Part shown: one piece after another, positions 1 to 9,244 of the stretch | How positions within the stretch are numbered: the stretch's first letter is position 1 | How the letters are laid out: every line of letters starts with the position of its first letter | Assembly: GCF_008365405.1 (NCBI RefSeq) | Contig: NZ_QOKV01000002.1 | Location: 434,001-498,000 of the forward strand | From: Azospirillum brasilense | GTDB lineage: Bacteria > Pseudomonadota > Alphaproteobacteria > Azospirillales > Azospirillaceae | Direction of reading: 5' to 3' | Length of the DNA stretch: 64,000 bases | Translations under genes and position numbers: made by a program | Notes under the pieces: model-generated | The model's input: the letters and a program-made list of their open reading frames with translations, nothing else | Databases searched by the model: none | What the model was told of the DNA's origin: nothing

Positions 1-901
1 GCGGGGCGCCTCCGTCGCGGTCAGCCTCAACGGCAAGGCGCACGTCGCCTTCGACGGGCTGACCATCACCGGCGCGGCCGACACCGGCCTGCTGCTCGGC
101 CCGCGGGCGCGCAACGTGTCGGTGACGAACGTGACGGTCGCGGGCAATGGCGGCTCCGGCATCGTCGTCCAGGGCACCTCCGAGGGACTGCGGATCGACG
201 GGTCGGCCATCACCGGCAATGGCGCCTACGGGATCGTGCATTACGCCGCGGACAACACCGATCAGGTCATCACGCGCAACACCATCGCCGACAACGGCTG
301 GCGCAAGGATGGCGGCGTCTATTCCGGCTGGAACGGCCGCATCCTGACCGGCGAGATCGCCCGCAACCGGGTCTTCAACAACGGCGTCAACGGCGGCGAG
401 GGGCGCTCCCACGGCCTCTACCACGACCAGGGACAGGCCGGGAGCGCGTTGAAAATCCACAACAACCTGATCCACGACAACCCGCGCGGCGCCGGCATCC
501 TGGCCAAGTCCAGCACCGAGATCTACCGAAACGTCATCTTCCGCAACGCCGACGCGGGCCTCTCGCTCGGCCAGAACCGCGGGATCGACGTGACGTACCG
601 GGTCTACGACAACGAATTCTACGACAACAACGGCGGCGTCCTGCAGCACCAGAAGGGCAACGGCTCGATCACGCTGGAACTGCGCGACAACCTCTTCCAC
701 CGCAACGGCAAGCGGGCCGCCATCATCATCGCCGACAGCATCGGCAAGTCCATCACCGGCAACCGGGTCAGCAACGATGCCAAATCGGAGGCCAAATCCG
801 AACCCCGGGCCGGCACCACCGCCAACCAACCATCGGCCAGCCAACCATCAGGAGGAACCGTGCAGGAAGCGTCCGGAATGCGGCCGGAATCCGTGCGCTG
901 A
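1..901 (+). CDS. Right-handed parallel beta-helix protein, 5'-truncated by the window edge
   Basis: The reading frame is open from base 2 to the TGA at 899-901, giving 299 visible codons; the true start lies upstream. The residues form repeated short turns with Asn/Gly corners (such as NVTVAGNGGSG, NTIADNGW, NNLIHDNP, NVIFRNADAG, NLFHRNGK) about 22-25 residues apart, the pattern of NosD/pectate-lyase-like beta-helix folds. The last ~35 residues are a Ser/Ala/Glu/Pro-rich low-complexity tail without helix turns. No catalytic residue set can be named. Such proteins in polysaccharide clusters are often lyases, epimerases or surface adhesins, and the polysaccharide genes downstream on the same strand fit that, but the activity is not shown. 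A GTG at 116 is an internal codon, not the start. Confidence 0.75.
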   Translation, partial: RGASVAVSLNGKAHVAFDGLTITGAADTGLLLGPRARNVSVTNVTVAGNGGSGIVVQGTSEGLRIDGSAITGNGAYGIVHYAADNTDQVITRNTIADNGWRKDGGVYSGWNGRILTGEIARNRVFNNGVNGGEGRSHGLYHDQGQAGSALKIHNNLIHDNPRGAGILAKSSTEIYRNVIFRNADAGLSLGQNRGIDVTYRVYDNEFYDNNGGVLQHQKGNGSITLELRDNLFHRNGKRAAIIIADSIGKSITGNRVSNDAKSEAKSEPRAGTTANQPSASQPSGGTVQEASGMRPESVR

Positions 902-973
902 CCTCGGCCCCAGGGGCCGCGGGCGAGCCGCGGGCCGGGCAAGGGGACGGCGCGTTCGAACAAGGGGGGGCAT

Positions 974-2152
974 GTGAGCACCAGCAGCAGCACCGTCGGT
1001 CAGTCGATCACCGACCGGCTGAAGAAAACCGTTTTCCGTTTCGACGCTTCCGACACGGGGGAGCTGCGCGGCTTCCAGCGCAAGATGTTCGGGGAACGGG
1101 TCTGGCAGGTGGACGAGGCCTACAACCGCTGGCTCTTCGACGAGGTGCCCGACCGGGACGCGGACGGGCCGCAGGTCTGGGTGTGCAAGCGGCAGGGTCA
1201 GATCGTCGGCCAGCAATGCGGGATTCCGTTCCGCCTGAAGGCGCGGGACCGGGAAATCCCGGCCTCCTGGGCCAACAGCCTGATGGTCCTGCCGGAATGG
1301 CGGATGCGCGGCGCCTTCACGCCCCTGGCGGAAGCGCAGCTCGACAGCCGTCCGCTGGCCATGGCCATCCACATCTCGGATTCCGCCTACAAGGCCTACA
1401 GCAAGGCCGGCTGGATCGACATCGGCGCCCTGCCCGCCTACGTCTTCCCGCTGGACACGCGGCGCTGCCTGGAGGCGTCTTCGCTCCAAGGCCGCATGCG
1501 GACCATCGGGACGATCGCCGGGCCGGCCCTGCACGGCGCGCGGATCGGCGGCCACCTGCTGAGCCGGGCGACCGGCGCACGGTTCGAGGAGATCGGGCGG
1601 TTCGACGGGCGGGCCGACGCCATCTGGCGGCGCGCCTCCCCGCATTACCCGCTGATCGCGTTGCGCGACCTGACGCATCTGCGCTGGCGCTACGACGCGA
1701 TTCCCTGCGCCTCGGACTACCGGCGCTTCATCCTGACGCGCGGGGGCGAGCCGCTGGGCTACGTGGTCCTGCGCCGCGAGACCTGGCGCAAGGAGCCCTG
1801 CCTCGCCATCGTCGATTACCTGTGCGAACCGAAGTGGCTGTGGGTCCTGCTGAGCCACACGCTGCGCATCGCCGCAGCGGAGCGCGCGACCGCCCTGATC
1901 TGCCGGACGCTGAACACGCGGGCGGAGCGGACCTTCCTCGCCATGGGCATGATGAAGGTGCCCGACCGCGTGGGCTTCCCGGTGCGGGTGATGGCGCACG
2001 CCGGGCCGGACGCCGGCATCGACCGGGACGAGTTCGCCGACCGCGGCAACTGGCTGCTGACCATGGGCGACGGCGACGCCAGCTTCCTGATGCACAACAC
2101 CCTGCCCGAGACCGTCGGGCTGCAACCGGAGGGAGTCGCCGTCCAGGGATGA
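974..2152 (+). CDS. GNAT-like acyltransferase of the polysaccharide cluster
   Basis: 392 residues from a GTG at 974, with a purine-rich AAGGGGGG just upstream (an overlapping ATG at 972 is out of frame). The middle holds a GNAT-like stretch: VWVCKRQGQIVGQQ as a beta strand pair, SLMVLPEWRMRG in the acetyl-CoA-binding region, then AIHISDSAYKAYSKAGW, typical of the GNAT helix that precedes a bulky aromatic residue. A second GNAT-like half (GYVVLRRETWRKEPCLAIVDYL) follows around residue 255, suggesting a duplicated FemAB-like fold. No signal peptide or membrane segment. Position between a beta-helix protein and a sugar dehydrogenase suggests acylation of a polysaccharide or its precursor; substrate unknown. 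A hairpin terminator follows the stop codon. Confidence 0.6.
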   Translation: MSTSSSTVGQSITDRLKKTVFRFDASDTGELRGFQRKMFGERVWQVDEAYNRWLFDEVPDRDADGPQVWVCKRQGQIVGQQCGIPFRLKARDREIPASWANSLMVLPEWRMRGAFTPLAEAQLDSRPLAMAIHISDSAYKAYSKAGWIDIGALPAYVFPLDTRRCLEASSLQGRMRTIGTIAGPALHGARIGGHLLSRATGARFEEIGRFDGRADAIWRRASPHYPLIALRDLTHLRWRYDAIPCASDYRRFILTRGGEPLGYVVLRRETWRKEPCLAIVDYLCEPKWLWVLLSHTLRIAAAERATALICRTLNTRAERTFLAMGMMKVPDRVGFPVRVMAHAGPDAGIDRDEFADRGNWLLTMGDGDASFLMHNTLPETVGLQPEGVAVQG

Positions 2153-2162
2153 CCGGGGTGCG

Positions 2163-2205
2163 AAGGAGCCGTCCGGCCGCCGACGCGCCGGTCCGGCTCC
2201 TTTCG
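2163..2205 (+). terminator. Rho-independent-type terminator after the GNAT-like gene
   Basis: A 9-bp perfect outer stem AAGGAGCCG (2163-2171) pairs with CGGCTCCTT (2194-2202), with further CCGGC/GCCGG pairing inside, followed by TTTCGTCTATT. It starts 10 bases after the stop codon, so it most likely ends the upstream transcript. Confidence 0.6.
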
Positions 2206-2556
2206 TCTATTCTGCCCGTGGTTACTCAAAAGGGGTTAATAAAGCACCTTTCGGGATGGTCATCCCGAAAGTCTCACAAGAAAGATAACCCGGTCAACTG
2301 ACGGTGGTTCGGCCTTTTACGACGTTTACGGCTGCCACTTTTTCTATCACGATTGCTGGGTGCTTAGACAAAGCAGCCTAATGTATTCGGTGAGAGGAAA
2401 CGCCGATCGATCAGTCTTATGAACAGCAAAAGCCAAGGCCCGATGTCAGAACCGGACCTTGGCTTCGGTTTTGTGTCGGTAGAATTGATCTGAGAAATAC
2501 AGCGCGAACAACAGTGAAACCTCTACGAACAAGAGAGTCGGAAAAGGAGACGTCTT
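2206..2556. other. AT-richer intergenic region with two further dyads
   Basis: No gene is seen in this stretch, which is AT-richer than its surroundings. It holds a perfect 11-bp inverted repeat CTTTCGGGATG (2248-2258) / CATCCCGAAAG (2261-2271) with a 2-base gap, so short that it looks more like an operator than an RNA hairpin. It also holds AAGCCAAGG (2430-2438) / CCTTGGCTT (2457-2465) followed by CGGTTTT, a possible terminator or attenuator about 90 bases before the next start codon. The promoter of the sugar dehydrogenase and its followers should lie here; no convincing -35/-10 pair was fixed. Confidence 0.45.
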
Positions 2557-3951
2557 ATGTCGAGCAATGAGTTTGCCGACCTGTTGGTGAGCGGGGGTTC
2601 GGTCGGCACGTCCGGCATTCCGGAAGCCCTGGCGACGCTGGAGTCGAAGATCGCGGCGGGCACCGCCAGCGTCGGCGTCATCGGCCTGGGTTACGTCGGC
2701 CTGCCTCTGGCGCGGCTGTTCGCGCGGGCCGGCTTCTCGGTGACGGGCTTCGACATCGATCCGGAAAAGGTCGCCAGCCTCAACGGCGGCACCTCCTACA
2801 TCGGCACCGTGTCGACCGACGAGGTCCGCGGGATGCTGGAGGAGGGCCGCTTCACGGCCACGGCGAACTTCCAGTCGCTGGCCGACATGGACGCCATCGT
2901 CATCTGCGTGCCGACGCCGCTGACTCGCAACCGCGAGCCGGACATGAGCTGCATCGAGGTCACCACCCGGCAGATCGCCCAGGTGCTGCGCCCCGGCCAG
3001 CTGATCGTCCTCGAATCGACCACCTACCCCGGCACGACGCGCGAAGTCGTGCGCCCGATCCTGGAGAAGACCGGCCTCGTCAGCGGCACGGACTTCCTGC
3101 TGGCCTTCTCGCCCGAACGCGAGGACCCGGGCAACGAAACCTTCACCACCGCCCGCATCCCGAAGATCGTCGGCGGCGAGGACCCCAACGCCCTGCGCAT
3201 CGCCTGCTCGATGTACGGCCGCGCGCTGGAGCGTGTGATCCCGGTCTCGTCGCTGGAAGCGGCCGAGGCGGTGAAGCTGACCGAGAACATCTTCCGCTGC
3301 GTCAACATCGCGCTCGTCAACGAGCTGAAGGTCGTCTACGACGCGATGGGCATCGACGTCTGGGAAGTGATCGAGGGCGCCAAGACCAAGCCCTTCGGCT
3401 ACATGCCCTTCTACCCCGGCCCCGGCCTGGGCGGTCACTGCATCCCGATCGACCCCTTCTACCTGACCTGGAAGGCCCGCGAGTTCGACGTCGCCACCCG
3501 CTTCATCGAGCTGGCCGGCGAGATCAACACCCGCATGCCGCATTACGTGGTGGAGCGGCTGTCGCAGGCCATGGACTCCAAGCTCGGCCGCGCGCTGCGC
3601 GGGTCGCGCATCCTCGTTCTGGGCGTCGCCTACAAGAAGAACATCGAGGACATGCGCGAAAGCCCGGCGCTGAAGATCATCGATCTTCTGCAGGACCGCG
3701 GCTGCGAGGTCTTCTACTACGACCCGCATGTGCCGGAGCTTCCGGAGACGCGCCGTCTGGCCCGCATGGCCGGCACGCCGTCGGTCGCGCTGGAGGAGAT
3801 CCGGGACGGCGCCTTCGACGCCGCGATCCTGTGCACCGACCACGACTCCTTCGATCTGAAGGCCTTCCTGGACGGGCTGCCGCTGATCGTCGACACCCGC
3901 AATGCCTTCGGCAAGGCGGGCATCGTTGACGAGAAGATCGTGAAGGGCTGA
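2557..3951 (+). CDS. Nucleotide sugar dehydrogenase (UDP-GlcNAc/UDP-GalNAcA-type, WbpA/TviB-like)
   Basis: 464 residues; AAGGAG lies 7 bases before the ATG. The NAD-binding motif GLGYVGL is at residues 42-48 after a ~35-residue N-terminal extension, followed by FDIDPEKV. The central domain carries the catalytic cysteine in GGHCIPIDP (Cys295), and the C-terminal UDP-binding domain contains LGVAYKKNIEDMRESPA. The family oxidises C6 of a UDP-hexose or UDP-HexNAc in two NAD-dependent steps to the uronic acid, in the cytoplasm. The GGHCIPIDPFYL variant and length resemble UDP-N-acetyl-glucosamine/galactosamine 6-dehydrogenases more than UDP-glucose dehydrogenase, but the exact sugar cannot be read from sequence alone. 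It is 43 bases upstream of the Wzc-like kinase and probably co-transcribed. Confidence 0.9.
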   Translation: MSSNEFADLLVSGGSVGTSGIPEALATLESKIAAGTASVGVIGLGYVGLPLARLFARAGFSVTGFDIDPEKVASLNGGTSYIGTVSTDEVRGMLEEGRFTATANFQSLADMDAIVICVPTPLTRNREPDMSCIEVTTRQIAQVLRPGQLIVLESTTYPGTTREVVRPILEKTGLVSGTDFLLAFSPEREDPGNETFTTARIPKIVGGEDPNALRIACSMYGRALERVIPVSSLEAAEAVKLTENIFRCVNIALVNELKVVYDAMGIDVWEVIEGAKTKPFGYMPFYPGPGLGGHCIPIDPFYLTWKAREFDVATRFIELAGEINTRMPHYVVERLSQAMDSKLGRALRGSRILVLGVAYKKNIEDMRESPALKIIDLLQDRGCEVFYYDPHVPELPETRRLARMAGTPSVALEEIRDGAFDAAILCTDHDSFDLKAFLDGLPLIVDTRNAFGKAGIVDEKIVKG

Positions 3952-3994
3952 CCGCCGGCCTGGACCCTCACCGACCGATCCTCAGGAGAATGGG

Positions 3995-6247
3995 ATGGCC
4001 GCGTACACTCATGTAGACGGAGCCCTGGGGTCCGAAGCCAGCACGCGGGAGGTCGCGCTCCGCGACCTCCTCCAGGTGCTGCGCCGACGCCGGGGCACGA
4101 TCATCGCCAGCGTCCTGTGCTGCACCGCGCTGGCCACCACCGGTGCCCTGCTCTATGAGCCGCGGTTCACCAGCCAGGCCGTGCTCATCATCGACCCGCG
4201 CACGACGGAGGTCACGGACATCAACGCCGTGATCTCCAACCTGCCGCGCGAGGCGGCGGCGATCCGGACCGAAATCGACATGATCACCTCGACCGCCACC
4301 GCCGCCAAGGTGGTGGACCGGCTGGGGCTGGTCCATGACCCGGAGTTCAATGGCGCCATTGAGCGGCCTTCGGCCATCGACCGCGCCATCGCCGGGATCA
4401 ACGACACCGTCGGCTACGACCTGTCGCCGCTGCGCCAGCAGATCACCGGCTACCTGAATTCCGCCGGCATCGGCGTCAAGGAGCCGACGTCGCCGGAGAA
4501 GGAACGCGCGGCGGTCATCGCCGACGTGCGCCGCGGCCTGTCGGCGACCAGCGACGCGCAGTCTTACACCATCCTCGTCTCCTTCAAGGCGAAGGAAGCG
4601 GAGAAGGCGGCGCGCATCGCCAACGCCTTCGTCGACGAGTACCTGCGCGACCAGCTCCAGACCAAGAAGGACGTCAACCAGCAGGCCAACAAGTGGCTGG
4701 AGGACCGCATCAACGAGCTGCGCGCCCAGGTCGAGGTGTCGGACAAGGCGGTGCAGGATTACCGCGCGCAGCAGGGCCTCGTACTCGGCGGCACCGGCGG
4801 CGAAACCTTCCTGTCGCAGCAGCTGGCCGAGCTGAACCGCGCCCTGGTCGTCGCCCAGACGGAGCGCGGCCGGGCGGAGGCGCGGGCGCAGAATGCCCGG
4901 ATCGTCGCGCGCAGCCCGACCGAGGGCAACGCGGCGGAGATCCTGGGCTCGCCGCTGATCCAGCGGCTGGGCGAAGAGGAATCGGGCATCGCGCGGCGGC
5001 TCGCCGAATACCGCACCCGCTACGGCGACCAGCATCCGGCGGTGCAGGCCTACGTCAATCAGTTGACGAACCTGCGCCAGAAGATGCGCGAGGAAGCCAC
5101 CAAGATCATGGCGGTCATCAACAACGAGGTCGAGATCGCCCGCGCCCGCGAGCGCGAGCTTGAGGCCGCGTTGAAGAAGCTGACCGCCGAAACCGCGGGC
5201 GAGCTGGGCGCCAACGTCCGTCTGGCCCAGCTCCAGCGCGAGGCCGACGCCAACCGCCGCGTCTACGAAGGGCTGCTCCAGCGTCTCGTCGAAACGCGCG
5301 AGCAGGACGATCTTCAGCAGCGCGACGCCCGCGTCGTGTCCAAGGCGGAACCGCCGCTGGAGCCGTCGACGCCGGGCAAGAAGCTGTTCGTCGGCGGTGG
5401 TCTGGCCGTGGGCCTGCTGATCGGCATGTTCCTGGCCTTCCTGCGCGACCATCTGAACAAGACCTTCCGCAACGCCCAGCATGTGGAAGAGACGATCGGC
5501 GTGCCGGCCATCGGGCTGGTGCCGTCCCTGCCGCATCACAAGAACGCCAAGCCGGAAGACTACGTCCTCGACCGTCCGCGGTCGGAGTACAGCGAGGCGG
5601 TGCGCGCCATCGGCGTGTCGCTCTACGCCCGCGGCGCCCTGAACACCGGCTCCGTGGTGATGGTCACCTCCGCCGTTCCCGGCGAGGGCAAGACCACCGT
5701 CTGCCTGACCCTGGCGCGCATGCTGGCGGCGTCCGGCCGGCGGGTCCTGCTTCTGGAATGCGACCTGCGCTGCCCGCGCATCGGGAACGTGCTGGGCGAC
5801 AACGCCCCGGGCGACCTGAGCGACCTCATCGTCGGCAAGGCGGAATGGCAGGACGTGGTCCAGGTGGATGGCCGCAGCGGGCTGCACTACGTCGTCGGCC
5901 GCCCGCACTGCGACCACCCGCAGGAGCTTCTGGGGTCGGAGAAGCTGGCGAGCATCATCAAGTTCGCCTCGCTCGAATACGACTGCGTCATCCTCGACAC
6001 CCCGCCGATGGCGGTCGTGGCGGACGCGGGCGTGCTGACCCGGTCGGCGACGGAATGCCTGTTCGTGGTGCGCTGGGAGCAGACGCCGCGCGCCGTGGTC
6101 CAGCGGGCCATCGAGCGGCTGACCGAGCTGGGCCGCGACGTAACCAGCGTCGTGCTGAGCCGCGTGGACCTGAAGAGGCTGGCCCGCACCGACGCGTCGG
6201 AAGAGGCCTACGGCATGAACGAGGCGCGCCGCTACTACACGCGCTGA
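3995..6247 (+). CDS. Polysaccharide co-polymerase / BY-kinase (Wzc-like)
   Basis: 750 residues; AGGAG before the ATG. A membrane segment at about 33-55 opens a Wzz domain, followed by a long periplasmic coiled coil (about 220-430) and a second membrane segment at about 464-484. The cytoplasmic kinase has Walker A in SAVPGEGKTT (~557-566), Walker A' in LLLECDLRCPR (~586-596) and Walker B in VILDTPPM (~665-672). The C-terminus has only a small tyrosine cluster, Tyr739, Tyr747 and Tyr748, fewer than in E. coli Wzc. The family controls chain length and export of capsule or exopolysaccharide through cyclic autophosphorylation of these tyrosines. Neighbours supply precursor, ligase/polymerase, flippase and glycosyltransferases. 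No outer-membrane Wza or phosphatase is visible in the window. Confidence 0.92.
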   Translation: MAAYTHVDGALGSEASTREVALRDLLQVLRRRRGTIIASVLCCTALATTGALLYEPRFTSQAVLIIDPRTTEVTDINAVISNLPREAAAIRTEIDMITSTATAAKVVDRLGLVHDPEFNGAIERPSAIDRAIAGINDTVGYDLSPLRQQITGYLNSAGIGVKEPTSPEKERAAVIADVRRGLSATSDAQSYTILVSFKAKEAEKAARIANAFVDEYLRDQLQTKKDVNQQANKWLEDRINELRAQVEVSDKAVQDYRAQQGLVLGGTGGETFLSQQLAELNRALVVAQTERGRAEARAQNARIVARSPTEGNAAEILGSPLIQRLGEEESGIARRLAEYRTRYGDQHPAVQAYVNQLTNLRQKMREEATKIMAVINNEVEIARARERELEAALKKLTAETAGELGANVRLAQLQREADANRRVYEGLLQRLVETREQDDLQQRDARVVSKAEPPLEPSTPGKKLFVGGGLAVGLLIGMFLAFLRDHLNKTFRNAQHVEETIGVPAIGLVPSLPHHKNAKPEDYVLDRPRSEYSEAVRAIGVSLYARGALNTGSVVMVTSAVPGEGKTTVCLTLARMLAASGRRVLLLECDLRCPRIGNVLGDNAPGDLSDLIVGKAEWQDVVQVDGRSGLHYVVGRPHCDHPQELLGSEKLASIIKFASLEYDCVILDTPPMAVVADAGVLTRSATECLFVVRWEQTPRAVVQRAIERLTELGRDVTSVVLSRVDLKRLARTDASEEAYGMNEARRYYTR

Positions 6248-6345
6248 CCATGACGTGACGGCGGAAACGCCCGGCGCCCCGGCGGCCGGGCGTTTCCGTA
6301 CCCCAAGGGACGAGTTGGTCCCAGGGGGTTCATCGGGGGAACAGG

Positions 6346-7779
6346 ATGAGTGCAACGCCATTTCCGCGAAACCGAGCCGCTCTGGCGGCGGCGCCCGCTG
6401 CGGACGCGCCGCCCGCCCGGCCACGGACGCCGCCGCTTCTGCGCAGCGCCGCCGATCTCACGCCCAGCCTGTTCGATCAGGTGGTGTGCGCCATCGGCCT
6501 GATCCTGCTGTGGGACGCGCTGCTGTCGGTGTTGATGTCCGCGCCCTCGCAGCGCTTCATCCTGCGCGCGGGCGGCGCACCGGAATCCTCCGGCGACACC
6601 ATCAAGCAGCTCATCTTCGCCGGCCTCTACGCCACGGCCCTGCTGCGGATCGTCATGCTCCACGGCGTCCGGGCCTTCCGCTATCTCAGCATTCCCATGG
6701 CCCTCATGGTGGTGCTGGCCATTGCGTCCAGCCAATGGTCGCATGACCCGTCGCTGACCATCCGCCGCAGCGTGGCCCTGGTCGGCACGACCATCTTCGG
6801 CCTCTATGTCGGCCTGTCCTACGGCGAGGTCGCCCTGGCCCGGCTGATCCACCGCGCGGTCTTCGTACTGGCGGTGCTGAGCGCGCTTCTGGCGATCGGC
6901 CTGCCGAGCTACGGCCTGATGCCGGCGGAGCAGGGATCGCAGTGGCGCGGCGTCTTCTCCCACAAGAACGGCCTGGGCGACGCCATGGCCTTCGGCCTGA
7001 CCGCCGGGCTGTTCGTCCTGCGCTCCCGCCCGGTGACCGACACCATGGCGCTGGTCTGGCGGCTGGGCACCTTCGCGATCATGGCCGGCTGTCTCGCCAT
7101 GTCCGGCTCCGCCACGGCGCTGATCGTCGCCACGGCGGGCATGACCCTGGTGATGCTGGTTACCCACCGGCAGGACGCCGGATCGCTGGCGCTGGAGCTG
7201 TACGGCGGCACCATGGTCATCATGCTGGCCGCCATCTTCGCCCTGCTGAACCTGGAAAGCATCGTCGCGCTGCTCGGCCGCGACATCACGCTGACCGGAC
7301 GCACGCTGATCTGGGACTTCGCCTTCCGCATGATCGAGCAGCAGCCGGTGCTGGGCTACGGCTTCAGCGCCTTCTGGTCGGGTCTGGACGCGCCGGGCGC
7401 GCTGTTCTGGCGCACCTCGGGCCGCTTCGACATCCACGCCCACAACGGCTTCATCCAGACGACGCTGGACGTCGGCCTGCTCGGCCTCGGCCTCTTCCTG
7501 GTGGCCTACGTGATCTACCTGTCGCGGATCGCCCGGATCGTCCCGGTCGACCGCAGCGGGGCGGCGCGCTGGCACATCGTCTTCGCCATGATGCTCCTGC
7601 TGGGCAACGTCGCGGAAAGCAGCCTGCTGATCCAGAACGGCCTGCTGTGGTTCCTCTTCACCGCCTTTCAGACGCGGCTGGCCAAGACGGTCCACGCCCA
7701 CGCCCTGACGCCGCGTCCGGCGGCGGGACGGCGGCCCAAGCTGCAGAACGGCATCCCGGTGGCGGAGTCGCGGTCATGA
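6346..7779 (+). CDS. O-antigen ligase / Wzy-like polymerase family membrane protein
   Basis: 477 residues with about 11 hydrophobic segments between residues 45 and 440. The family signature HAHNGFIQTTLDVGLLGLGLF lies in the second half after the large periplasmic loop, and GVFSHKNGLGDAMAFGL is the conserved SHKN-containing motif of the Wzy_C/O-antigen ligase family. The family joins or polymerises polysaccharide units at the periplasmic face of the inner membrane; an ExoQ-like polymerase role fits the gene cluster better than a lipid A ligase, but cannot be decided here. The stop overlaps the start of the flippase (ATGA), so translation is coupled. Confidence 0.85.
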   Translation: MSATPFPRNRAALAAAPAADAPPARPRTPPLLRSAADLTPSLFDQVVCAIGLILLWDALLSVLMSAPSQRFILRAGGAPESSGDTIKQLIFAGLYATALLRIVMLHGVRAFRYLSIPMALMVVLAIASSQWSHDPSLTIRRSVALVGTTIFGLYVGLSYGEVALARLIHRAVFVLAVLSALLAIGLPSYGLMPAEQGSQWRGVFSHKNGLGDAMAFGLTAGLFVLRSRPVTDTMALVWRLGTFAIMAGCLAMSGSATALIVATAGMTLVMLVTHRQDAGSLALELYGGTMVIMLAAIFALLNLESIVALLGRDITLTGRTLIWDFAFRMIEQQPVLGYGFSAFWSGLDAPGALFWRTSGRFDIHAHNGFIQTTLDVGLLGLGLFLVAYVIYLSRIARIVPVDRSGAARWHIVFAMMLLLGNVAESSLLIQNGLLWFLFTAFQTRLAKTVHAHALTPRPAAGRRPKLQNGIPVAESRS

Positions 7780-9209
7780 TGTCGAGCGGCTTCGCCTTCT
7801 TCGCGACCCGGATCGCCGTCGGCATCCTGGGCTTCGCGGCGGTCGCGGTCTTCTCGCGCATCGTCACGCCGGAGGCCTACGGCCATTACGCGCTGGTGAT
7901 GGCGGCGGCGGCGGCGATCAACGCCTGCGGCTTCTCCTGGATGGGCCTGTTCGTCCTGCGCAAGTGCGGCGGCGACGCGGCCGAGCGGGACGCCTGGCTC
8001 TCCACCGTGGTCACCGCCTTCCTGGTGGTGGCCTGCGGGGTGCTCGCCGTCCTCGGCGCCGTGGTTGCCTTCTATCCGGGCATGAACGGCATCGACTACG
8101 TGCTGTATCTGCCGGTCATCGCGATCCTGATCTCCTGGTTCGACCTGTCGATCCAGATGTCGCGGGCGCGTCTGAGGGGCTCCGTCTTCGCGGCCAAGTC
8201 CTTCGCCAAGGCGCTGTTCGGGCTGGCGCTCGGCTCCGTCTTCGTGCTGATCGGCTGGAAGGAGGAGGGGCTGCTGCTCGGCACCAGCATCGGCTTCCTG
8301 CTGGTCACCGCGATCTGGCTGCGCTCCGACCTCAAGGGCATCTCGCTGCGCTGGCCGGCGCGGGAGCGGGTCGGCCTGCTGCTGACCTTCGGCGGCCCGC
8401 TGATGCTGAGCCTGATGGTCGGCTGGGCGCTCGATTTCGCCGACCGCTTCCTGATCTACTGGTTCATCGGCGAGGCGGCGGCCGGCGCCTACGCCATGGC
8501 CTTCGACCTCGCCAAGCAGCCGATCATGCTGGTGGCGTCGGCGGCCTCGCTGGTCACGCTGCCGATGGCGTCGCGCGCCTTCGACAGCGCCGGCCCGCGC
8601 GCCGCGCGCCCGATCATGGCACAGAACCTGACGATCCTGCTGCTGGTCTGCCTGCCGCTGGTGCTGATGGAAGTCATCTCCGCCCAGGGCATCGTCGGAT
8701 TGCTTCTCGGCGAGGCGTACCGCGAGACCGGTGCGGCGATCATGCCGCTCGTCGCCCTGTCGGTCTTCATCAGCATCCTGCGCATCTATCACTTCGACCT
8801 GTCGCTGCACCTGACCAAGAAGACCGGCTACATTCTGAAGCTGACCATGCTGACGGCGGTGCTGAACATCGGCGCCAACCTGTTCCTGATCCCGCGCTTC
8901 GGGGTGATCGGGGCGGCCTACGGCTCGTTGGCGGCGCAGCTCGGCTGGGTGGTGGCCGCGGCCATCCTGATGCCGCGGGCCGGCGTCCTGGCGGTGCCGG
9001 TGAAGGATCTTCTGAAGGTGACCACCGCCGCCCTGCTCTTCGCCGCCGGGTTGAAGATCGCGGCGATGGAAAGCGACCTGCTGCTCGTCCAGCTCGCCCC
9101 GGCGGGCAGCCTCTATTTGCTGGCCCTGGCCGTGCTCAACCCCGCCAACCTGATGGGTCAGGTGCGGATCGCGCTGGCCCGGCTGAAACGCACCCGATCC
9201 CCGGCATGA
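7776..9209 (+). CDS. Wzx-like oligosaccharide flippase (MATE/MOP superfamily)
   Basis: 477 residues, about 12-14 transmembrane segments, beginning MMSSGFAFFATRIAVGILGF. The phrase AVFSRIVTPEAYGHYALVMA is typical of polysaccharide flippases, where the first helix pair carries a conserved R...P..YG pattern. The ATG at 7776 overlaps the stop of the preceding gene; the second ATG at 7779 is equally possible. It should move lipid-linked sugar units across the inner membrane. It is followed by two glycosyltransferases with overlapping or near-overlapping starts, forming a tight operon. Confidence 0.85.
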   Translation: MMSSGFAFFATRIAVGILGFAAVAVFSRIVTPEAYGHYALVMAAAAAINACGFSWMGLFVLRKCGGDAAERDAWLSTVVTAFLVVACGVLAVLGAVVAFYPGMNGIDYVLYLPVIAILISWFDLSIQMSRARLRGSVFAAKSFAKALFGLALGSVFVLIGWKEEGLLLGTSIGFLLVTAIWLRSDLKGISLRWPARERVGLLLTFGGPLMLSLMVGWALDFADRFLIYWFIGEAAAGAYAMAFDLAKQPIMLVASAASLVTLPMASRAFDSAGPRAARPIMAQNLTILLLVCLPLVLMEVISAQGIVGLLLGEAYRETGAAIMPLVALSVFISILRIYHFDLSLHLTKKTGYILKLTMLTAVLNIGANLFLIPRFGVIGAAYGSLAAQLGWVVAAAILMPRAGVLAVPVKDLLKVTTAALLFAAGLKIAAMESDLLLVQLAPAGSLYLLALAVLNPANLMGQVRIALARLKRTRSPA

Positions 9210-9244
9210 ACACCATGAACAGGCGTGAGGAAGGAACAGGCATC

